Assembly (NCBI GenBank): GCA_030152105.1
Contig: JASLIH010000306.1
Coordinates: forward strand, 1-8,130
Source: Actinomycetes bacterium
GTDB taxonomy: Bacteria; Actinomycetota; CALGFH01
Direction of reading: 5' to 3'
Length of the DNA stretch: 8,130 nt
Shown: one piece after another, positions 1 through 5,166 of the stretch
How the letters are laid out: each line of letters opens with the position of its first letter
Numbering within the stretch: position 1 is the stretch's first letter
Made by a program: the position numbers and the translations under genes
Notes under the pieces: model-generated
Seen by the model: the letters and a program-made list of their open reading frames with translations, nothing else
Told to the model about the DNA's origin: nothing
Database searches by the model: none

Positions 1-460
1 CCCGGCTGTTGACCCAGGCGCTGTGGCCGTCGGTGGACTCGAGCAGCACCGGCCGGTCGGCCACGACCGCGTCCAGGCCGCTGCGGTGGGGGCCGGCGGT
101 GCCGAAGGCGTCCATCACCCAGCCGCCGCCGATGACCCAGGCGTCCTCGGGCCGCTCGGCGGCGTAGCGGGCCACGGTGGCCGGGTACGCCGGCGGCTCG
201 ACCCCGTGGAGGTCGCACTGGGCCAGCTCCAGCCCGCCGGCGGCGGTGTGGACGTGGGCGTCGGCGAACCCGGGCAGGACCAGCCCGCCGTCCAGGGCCA
301 GCACCCGGGTCGCCGGTCCCCGCAGCGCCGCCACCTCCCGCTCCGGGCCGGCGGCGGCGACCCGGCCGCCGCGCACGGCCACGGCGTCGGCCCAGGGCCG
401 GGCCGGGTCGCCGGTCCACACCGGCGCCCCGAGGATCAGGAGGTCGGCCTCGGTGGTCAT
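1..460 (-). CDS. YtcJ-like amidohydrolase, N-terminal part (runs off left edge)
   Basis: The first 153 codons of a metal-dependent amidohydrolase of the amidohydrolase-3 (YtcJ-like) group are visible; the rest lies beyond the left edge. Residues 6-60 form the small beta-sandwich start typical of the superfamily. The metal-binding strand reads VLPGFADAHVHT, with the HxH pair at residues 69 and 71, and a second family signature, DGHSAWVNS, is at about 144-152. These enzymes hydrolyse amide, imide or related bonds in the cytoplasm, but the substrate cannot be read from this fragment. The ATG at 460-458 overlaps the stop of the HTTM gene as ATGA. A GAGGAG ribosome-binding site sits at 466-471, five bases upstream, which supports this start. 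It is the last visible gene of the ltaE-led operon. I am confident of the family, not of the reaction. Confidence 0.88.
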   Translation of the reverse strand, partial: MTTEADLLILGAPVWTGDPARPWADAVAVRGGRVAAAGPEREVAALRGPATRVLALDGGLVLPGFADAHVHTAAGGLELAQCDLHGVEPPAYPATVARYAAERPEDAWVIGGGWVMDAFGTAGPHRSGLDAVVADRPVLLESTDGHSAWVNSR

Positions 461-1395
461 CGTCGCTCCTCGGCTGGGACGGGGCCGGACCGGCCGGCGG
501 GTTCGGGGCCGGGGCCGCGGAGGCGGTCGGCCAGGGCGGGCCAGTCGACGAACACGACCAGCACGGTGGCGGCCATGGCCGAGTAGTCCAGGTGCATGGC
601 CAGGCCGATGCCGGCGTGCATGGCGACAACGGCCGGGACGAGCACCCAGGCCAGCCGGGGGCGCCACAGCACCAGCGGGAAGCCGAGCTCGACGGCCAGG
701 GTGGCCGCCGCGACCAGCTGGGCGAGCAGCGGCCGGTCGGCGACGAACAGGGCGAACGGGTTGGGCTCGGGCTGGGCGTCGCTGGCGGCGTACAGCACCC
801 AGCGGAGGTTGTCGCTGGCCACCCAGGCCGGCCCGGCGTGGAGCAGCTTGGCCAGGCCGGAGAAGAAGTAGGCCCCGGCCACCACCACCATGGCCGTCCG
901 CACCGGCCAGCCGAACGCCGGCCCCGGCCGGGCCACCGGGCGCAGTCGGGCGTCGAGCGACCAGACCGCCCCGGCCCGCGACGGCAGGAGCGGGAGCAGG
1001 CACAGCAGCAGGAGCACGTCGTTGTGGACGACCTTGCCGAGGCTTGAGGTCATCGCGACCAGGGGCAGGGCGGCCAGCCAGGCCACGGGCAGGGTGAAGC
1101 GGGTCAGCAGCCCGACCGTGGCCAGCACGGCCGCGCCGAGGGCGAGCGCCTGGAGGGCGGCCACGGCCTCGGGCGACGGCATCCGGTCGAGCAGGCGCAG
1201 GAACGAGATCGGCCGGAACAGCGCCGGCGGCTGGGTGGCCAGCACCGGGTAGGGGCCGCTGGCCAGCCGGGCCGCCAGCAGCCCGCACAGCCCGATCCGG
1301 ACCGCGGCCAGCCGCCGCGGGTCGCCGGGCGCGAACAGCCACCGCTCGACCCGGGCCGGCAGCCCCCGGCCCGGCCGGCCGTCAGCCGGCGGCAC
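457..1395 (-). CDS. HTTM-domain multi-pass membrane protein
   Basis: A 312-residue integral membrane protein of the HTTM type (horizontally transferred transmembrane domain, related to the membrane part of vitamin K-dependent gamma-carboxylase). Hydrophobic segments lie at about 30-47, 80-97, 103-118, 125-138, 168-184, 224-243, 248-267 and 272-288. Family-like signatures are HNDVLLLLCLLPLLPSRAG followed by the WSLDA-type element (about 124-149), and the stretch around 178-201 with SGLAKLLHAGPAWV and DNLRWVL. The lumenal carboxylase domain of the animal enzyme is absent, so carboxylase activity should not be assumed; bacterial HTTM proteins are mostly of unknown function. The start is a GTG at 1395, preceded by GGGAG five bases upstream, and it overlaps the end of the small membrane-protein gene by 14 bases. 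The last ~25 residues are Pro/Arg-rich and probably cytoplasmic. Translational coupling with the upstream gene suggests that the two proteins form a pair. Confidence 0.85.
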   Translation of the reverse strand: MPPADGRPGRGLPARVERWLFAPGDPRRLAAVRIGLCGLLAARLASGPYPVLATQPPALFRPISFLRLLDRMPSPEAVAALQALALGAAVLATVGLLTRFTLPVAWLAALPLVAMTSSLGKVVHNDVLLLLCLLPLLPSRAGAVWSLDARLRPVARPGPAFGWPVRTAMVVVAGAYFFSGLAKLLHAGPAWVASDNLRWVLYAASDAQPEPNPFALFVADRPLLAQLVAAATLAVELGFPLVLWRPRLAWVLVPAVVAMHAGIGLAMHLDYSAMAATVLVVFVDWPALADRLRGPGPEPAGRSGPVPAEERR

Positions 1396-1855
1396 CGGCG
1401 CTCCCGGGGCGGCAGGTGAAGCGGAGTGATCTGGCCGGCGGGGCGCCCCGGTCGCCGGAGCGTTGCGACACGTCGGTGACGGTCTGGTAGATGCGGACCT
1501 CGGCGACCTCGCCGCCCCGGTCCCGGACGACCTCGGCCCAGGCCTGGCAGACGGCCGCCTGCCGCCCTGCCGGCAGGCGGGCGAACCCCTTGAGGATCTG
1601 GACGTTGCCGCGGTACCCGGCCGGCAGGTCGGGGAACGGGATCGGCGTCTCCCGGCCGGCCCGGTCGACCGTGACCGCCTCGAAGCCGGGCTGCCTGGCC
1701 TGGCGGGCGTCGGCGAACAGCCGCCACCCGGTCAGCGGCCACGCCTCCAGCCCGGCCACCCCGCAGACCACGAACAGGGCCAGGTAGACCCCGACGAACC
1801 AGCGCGCCCACCGGGGCGCCGGCTCGGGCGCGCCCGGCGACAGGTGTTGCTCCAT
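1382..1855 (-). CDS. Small one-pass membrane protein, partner of the HTTM protein
   Basis: A 157-residue protein of no function that I can name. One hydrophobic segment at about residues 19-36 follows an arginine-containing N-terminus (R15, R18). It is immediately followed by WPLTGWRLFADARQ (39-52), which I associate with small proteins encoded next to HTTM genes in actinobacteria. Residues 55-148 form a soluble, mixed alpha/beta-looking domain, probably outside the membrane, with cysteines at about 103 and 148; a disulfide is possible but speculative. The gene begins 9 bases after the dehydratase stop and overlaps the HTTM gene by 14 bases, so the two membrane proteins are very likely made together. 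No Shine-Dalgarno sequence precedes the ATG. The protein lacks the long signal sequence or lipobox of a lipoprotein. Confidence 0.75.
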   Translation of the reverse strand: MEQHLSPGAPEPAPRWARWFVGVYLALFVVCGVAGLEAWPLTGWRLFADARQARQPGFEAVTVDRAGRETPIPFPDLPAGYRGNVQILKGFARLPAGRQAAVCQAWAEVVRDRGGEVAEVRIYQTVTDVSQRSGDRGAPPARSLRFTCRPGSAGAAG

Positions 1856-1864
1856 GCCAGCACG

Positions 1865-2845
1865 CTACCGCGTCGGGGCCAGGCAGGCGGTCAGGGCGGC
1901 GGTGTCGACGTTGCCGCCGGTGAGGACGACCCCGACCCGCCGCCCGCGGACAGCGCCGGTCTGGAGGGCGGCCAGGGGAAGGGCGGCCGTCGGCTCGACC
2001 AGCTGCTTGGTCCGGGACCAGCACAGGGCCAGGGCGTCGAGCAGCTCGGCGTCGGTGACGGTGACGATGTCGTCGACCAGGCGGCGGATGACCTCGAACG
2101 GCCGCTCGCCGACGCACAGGCTGCGGACCCCGTCGGCGATGGTGGCCGGGGCCGCGGGCAGGGGGATGCGCCGACCGGTCCGCAGCGACGCCTGGGCGTC
2201 GGCGGCCGCCGCCGGCTCGACGCCGACCACCCGGGTGGTCGGCGAGCGGCCCTTGACGGCGGCGGCCGTCCCGGCGATCAGCCCGCCCCCGCCCACCGGC
2301 ACCAGCACCAGGTCGAGGCCGGGCTCGTCCTCGAGCAGCTCAAGGGCGGCCGTGCCCTGGCCGGCCATGACGTCGTGGTCGTCGAAGGGGTGGACGAGGC
2401 GCAGGCCGCGGGCGGCGGCCAGCTCGGCCGCGAAGCGCTCGCGGTTCTCCCCCGTGACCCCGTCCATGATCACCTCGGCCCCGTAGGCCCGGGTGGCGGC
2501 CACCTTGGCCGGGTTGGAGCCGGCCGGCATCACCACCACCGCCCGGCTCCCGGTCTCGGCCGCGGCCAGAGCGACCGCCTGGCCGTGGTTGCCGGAGCTG
2601 ACGGCCAGGACCCCGGCCGCCCTGGCGGCCGGGTCGAGGGCGAGCAGGGCGCTGAACGCCCCCCTGGCCTTGAACGCCCCGACCCGCTGGAGGTGCTCGC
2701 CCTTGGCGACCACCTGGCAGCCGAGCTCCCGGTCGAGCAGGCGCGAGGTGATCACCGGGGTGCGGTGGACGTGGCCGGCGATCCGGGCGGCCGCCCGCTC
2801 CACGTCGGCCAGGTCGAACGGCCGCTCGGGGGTGGGCTCCCTCAT
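1865..2845 (-). CDS. PLP-dependent threonine/serine dehydratase (fold type II), short form without ACT domain
   Basis: A 326-residue cytoplasmic enzyme of the threonine ammonia-lyase / serine racemase family, expected to convert threonine to 2-oxobutyrate and ammonia (or serine to pyruvate). The PLP lysine is K59 in KGEHLQRVGAFKARGA. The substrate/cofactor loop SSGNHGQ is at 83-89, the phosphate-binding glycine loop GGGG at 185-188, and the pyridine-ring region TGGN at 309-312. The length ends with the catalytic domain: the C-terminal ACT regulatory domain of biosynthetic IlvA is missing, so isoleucine feedback control is unlikely. Glu210, Ala214 and Asp216 match the divalent-metal site pattern of eukaryotic serine racemases, so racemase activity is an alternative. 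The ATG overlaps the ltaE stop (ATGA) with no clear Shine-Dalgarno, which implies translation by coupling. The substrate is not settled, hence no gene symbol. Confidence 0.92.
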   Translation of the reverse strand: MREPTPERPFDLADVERAAARIAGHVHRTPVITSRLLDRELGCQVVAKGEHLQRVGAFKARGAFSALLALDPAARAAGVLAVSSGNHGQAVALAAAETGSRAVVVMPAGSNPAKVAATRAYGAEVIMDGVTGENRERFAAELAAARGLRLVHPFDDHDVMAGQGTAALELLEDEPGLDLVLVPVGGGGLIAGTAAAVKGRSPTTRVVGVEPAAAADAQASLRTGRRIPLPAAPATIADGVRSLCVGERPFEVIRRLVDDIVTVTDAELLDALALCWSRTKQLVEPTAALPLAALQTGAVRGRRVGVVLTGGNVDTAALTACLAPTR

Positions 2846-3864
2846 CCGGCGGCGGCGACGACCGCCTTGGCGGCCCGCTCGGCGTCGTCGGGGCCGACCT
2901 CGTAGGAGAAGACCAGCCGGACCCGGTCGGGGTCGGTGTCGGCGGCCAGCACTCCAAGGCCGGCCAGCCGCTCGACCAGCCCGGGCCCGTCGGTGCCGAA
3001 GGGGCCGGCGGCCAGCAGGACCATGTTGGTCTGGACGGCGGCCACCTCGATGCTGCCGGGCACGGCCGCGGCCACCGTCTCGGCCAGGCCGCGGGCGTTG
3101 GCGTGGTCCTCGGCCAGGCGGTCGACCATCTGCTCGAGGGCGACCAGGGCGGCCGCGGCCAGCACCCCGGCCTGGCGCATGGCCCCGCCGTACAGGTGCC
3201 GGACCTCCCGGGCCCGCTCGACCAGCTCCCGGCGGCCGACGACGGCCGACCCGACGGGCGCCCCAAGGGCCTTGGAGAAGCAGACCGAGAGGCTGTCGAA
3301 CAGGCTCCCGTAGCGCTCCAGGGGCACCCCGGAGGCGACCGAGGCGTTCCAGATCCGGGCCCCGTCGCAGTGCAGGTGGAGCCCGGCCTCGTCGGCCAGG
3401 GCCCGCAGCTCCTCCAGGACCTCCAGCGGCTGGACGGCCCCGCCGGCCCGGTTATGGGTCTGCTCGACGGCGATGGCGCTGGTCGGCACGCCGTAGCGGG
3501 CGGTCCGGACCCGGGCGCGGGCGGCGGCCGGGTCCAGCATCCCGCGGGCCCCGGGGACCGGGTGGAGCTGGACGCCGCTGAGCACTGGGGCGGCCGCGGC
3601 CTCATACCAGAGGATGTGGTTGTCCTCGTTGGCCAGGACCTCGGTCCCGGGCGGGGCGGCCAGGCGCAGGCAGATCTGGTTGCCCATGGTCCCCGAGGGG
3701 ACGTACAGGGCGGCCTCGTGGCCGAGGCGGTCGGCCACGGCCGCCTCCAGCCGCTTGATCGTCGGGTCCTCGCCCCAGACGTCGTCGCCGACCTCGGCGG
3801 TGGCCATGGCCCGGCGCATGGCCGGGGTGGGGCGGGTGAAGGTGTCGGAACGCAGGTCGATCAT
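2842..3864 (-). CDS. ltaE: Low-specificity L-threonine aldolase
   Basis: A 340-residue PLP enzyme (fold type I) that cleaves threonine or allo-threonine to glycine and acetaldehyde in the cytoplasm. The protein opens with MIDLRSDTFTRPTPAMRRAM, the classic N-terminus of the family, which fixes the start at the ATG 3864-3862. The reading frame stays open for 377 further codons upstream, but that stretch is antisense to the ornithine cyclodeaminase gene and has no family similarity. Key residues: His83, which stacks on the cofactor; EQTHN at 134-138; HCDGARIWNA at 165-174 with Asp167 for the pyridine nitrogen; and the PLP lysine K198 in FSKALGAPVG. GGAMRQAG follows downstream. Length is normal for the family. 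It is the first gene of a five-gene minus-strand operon and overlaps the dehydratase by four bases, placing two alternative routes of threonine breakdown in one transcript. Confidence 0.95.
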   Translation of the reverse strand: MIDLRSDTFTRPTPAMRRAMATAEVGDDVWGEDPTIKRLEAAVADRLGHEAALYVPSGTMGNQICLRLAAPPGTEVLANEDNHILWYEAAAAPVLSGVQLHPVPGARGMLDPAAARARVRTARYGVPTSAIAVEQTHNRAGGAVQPLEVLEELRALADEAGLHLHCDGARIWNASVASGVPLERYGSLFDSLSVCFSKALGAPVGSAVVGRRELVERAREVRHLYGGAMRQAGVLAAAALVALEQMVDRLAEDHANARGLAETVAAAVPGSIEVAAVQTNMVLLAAGPFGTDGPGLVERLAGLGVLAADTDPDRVRLVFSYEVGPDDAERAAKAVVAAAG

Positions 3865-3871
3865 CGCGGCC

Positions 3872-3877
3872 AGTCTA
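3872..3877 (-). promoter_or_regulatory. Putative -10 element of a leaderless ltaE promoter
   Basis: Read on the minus strand this is TAGACT, a match to the TANNNT -10 pattern of actinobacterial housekeeping promoters. It ends 7 bases before the ltaE ATG, so transcription would begin at or next to the A of the start codon. No purine-rich Shine-Dalgarno stretch lies between it and the ATG. The only -35-like hexamer, TTGTCG at 3891-3896, is 13 bases away, too close for a normal spacer. Confidence 0.5.
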
Positions 3878-3928
3878 CGCGCGGGGCGTGCGACAATCGG
3901 CCGTCCGCCACGACCCGCGACCCGCACC

Positions 3929-3934
3929 GAGGAG
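3929..3934 (+). promoter_or_regulatory. Ribosome-binding site of the ornithine cyclodeaminase gene
   Basis: GAGGAG two bases before the ATG at 3937. The spacing is tight, but the GAGG core leaves four bases. It helps choose this ATG over the much longer open frame that extends to the left across the antisense of ltaE. Confidence 0.6.
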
Positions 3935-3936
3935 CC

Positions 3937-5166
3937 ATGGCCGCCACGCCGCTGCCCCACAAGGACACCCTGGAGATCCGCGGTCACATCATCGACTCCA
4001 TGCTGTTCACCCGCATCCTGGACCAGGTCCTGGAGGCGCACGGGAGCTACGAGATCGAGCAGTTCGACGTCGGCCGGACCCCGGTCGACCCGTCGTACGC
4101 CCGCCTCCAGATCTGCACCGACGACCCCGAGCGCCTGGAGGAGCTGGTCCAGTCGCTCATGGGCCTGGGCATGCAGCGCCTGGAGACCGGCGACGTGACC
4201 CTGGTCCCGGCAGAGATGGACGGGGTCCTGCCCGACGGCTTCTACTCCTCGACCAATCTGGACACCGAGGTGCGGGTCGGCGGCACCTGGGTCCAGGTCG
4301 ACAACCCGGAGATGGACTGCGCGATCGTGGTCCGCGACCGCCGGGCCCGGACCGTGCCCATGTCGGACGTGGTCAAGGGCGAGCAGGTGGTGGTGGGCAG
4401 CCAGGGCATCCGGGTCCAGCCGCTGGACCGGGGCCGGACCGGCGAGGTCTTCGAGTTCATGTCCTCCCAGGTGTCGAGCGAGAAGCCCCAGGGGCTGATC
4501 GTGCGCCGGGTTGCCGGGGCCATGCGGGCGACCAGGGAGCGGGGCGAGAAGATCCTCTGGGTCGGCGGGCCGGCGGTGGTCCACACCGGCGCCGGGCCCT
4601 CGGTGGTCCGGCTGATCGAGGCCGGCTACATGGACGTGCTGTTCGCCGGCAACGCCCTGGCCACCCACGACATCGAGGGCGCCCTGTACGGCACCTCCCT
4701 CGGGGTCAACCTGGCCGAGGGGATCGGGGTCGAGCACGGCCATGAGCACCACATCCGGGCCCTCAACACCATCCGCCGCTACGGCTCGATCGCCAAGGCG
4801 GTCGAGCAGGGCGTGCTCACCTCCGGGATCATGCACGCCTGCGTCCAGCACGGGATCGACTTCGTCCTCGGCGGCTCGGTCCGCGACGACGGCCCCCTGC
4901 CCGACACCGTCACCGACGTGGTCGAGGCCCAGCGCCAGATGCGCTCGCTCCTCCCCGGGGTCGGCTACGCCCTGATGGTCGCCTCCATGCTCCACTCCAT
5001 CGCCACCGGCAACCTCCTGCCGGCCTCGGTCCCGTTGGTCTGTGTCGACATCAACCCGGCGACCGTCACCAAGCTCGCCGACCGCGGCTCGGCCCAGGCC
5101 ACCGGCGTGGTCACCGACGTCGGCCTGTTCCTGGGCGCCCTGGCGGACGAGCTCGCCCCCCGCTGA
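3937..5166 (+). CDS. Ornithine cyclodeaminase, TIGR00300 (LOR/SDH-domain) type
   Basis: A 409-residue protein of the TIGR00300 family, whose characterised members are archaeal ornithine cyclodeaminases and the C-terminal half of cyanobacterial AgrE/ArgZ. It is expected to convert ornithine to proline and ammonia in the cytoplasm using bound NAD. The N-terminal LOR/SDH domain spans about 1-100 and contains EIRGHIIDSMLFTRILDQVL and a GxTPVDPSYARL-like stretch. The middle and C-terminal part carries VGGPAVVHTGAGPSV from residue 209 and GNALATHDIEGALYGTSLG from about 238, the nucleotide-binding signatures of the family, then HGHEHH at about 268. It is not related to the common bacterial mu-crystallin type cyclodeaminase. 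The arginine dihydrolase domain of the cyanobacterial fusion is absent, and length matches stand-alone archaeal enzymes. It stands alone on the plus strand, divergent from ltaE and convergent with the LMF gene, which it overlaps by 56 bases. A saccharopine/lysine-related role is an older annotation for the same family. Confidence 0.9.
   Translation: MAATPLPHKDTLEIRGHIIDSMLFTRILDQVLEAHGSYEIEQFDVGRTPVDPSYARLQICTDDPERLEELVQSLMGLGMQRLETGDVTLVPAEMDGVLPDGFYSSTNLDTEVRVGGTWVQVDNPEMDCAIVVRDRRARTVPMSDVVKGEQVVVGSQGIRVQPLDRGRTGEVFEFMSSQVSSEKPQGLIVRRVAGAMRATRERGEKILWVGGPAVVHTGAGPSVVRLIEAGYMDVLFAGNALATHDIEGALYGTSLGVNLAEGIGVEHGHEHHIRALNTIRRYGSIAKAVEQGVLTSGIMHACVQHGIDFVLGGSVRDDGPLPDTVTDVVEAQRQMRSLLPGVGYALMVASMLHSIATGNLLPASVPLVCVDINPATVTKLADRGSAQATGVVTDVGLFLGALADELAPR

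Larger units (their letters stand above)
3865..3936. promoter_or_regulatory. Divergent intergenic region between ltaE and the ornithine cyclodeaminase gene
   Basis: This 72-base stretch is the only substantial non-coding DNA in the window, so it must carry the start signals for both directions. On the minus strand it holds a -10 element for ltaE (listed separately). On the plus strand the best -10 candidate is GACAAT at 3892-3897 (four of six consensus bases), with no recognisable -35, so that promoter is weakly supported. I saw no long inverted repeat that would mark an operator, and the region is too short for a typical riboswitch. Confidence 0.6.

Noticed and set aside
1463..2905. 480-codon plus-strand open frame opposite the dehydratase and membrane-protein genes.
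   Set aside because: It is a Gly/Asp/Arg-rich shadow of high-GC minus-strand genes with no recognisable domain.
3103..3936. Open frame of 278 codons before the ornithine cyclodeaminase ATG on the plus strand.
   Set aside because: It is antisense to ltaE and low in complexity. The family N-terminus and a GAGGAG site place the start at 3937.
3865..3936. A riboswitch or T-box controlling the amino-acid genes.
   Set aside because: The region is only 72 bases, lacks the needed stems, and ltaE seems to have no untranslated leader.
3865..4995. Open frame of 377 codons continuing upstream of the ltaE start on the minus strand.
   Set aside because: It is antisense to the well-supported ornithine cyclodeaminase gene, has biased His/Gly/Asp-rich composition, and the threonine aldolase N-terminus (MIDLRSDT) fixes the start at 3864.
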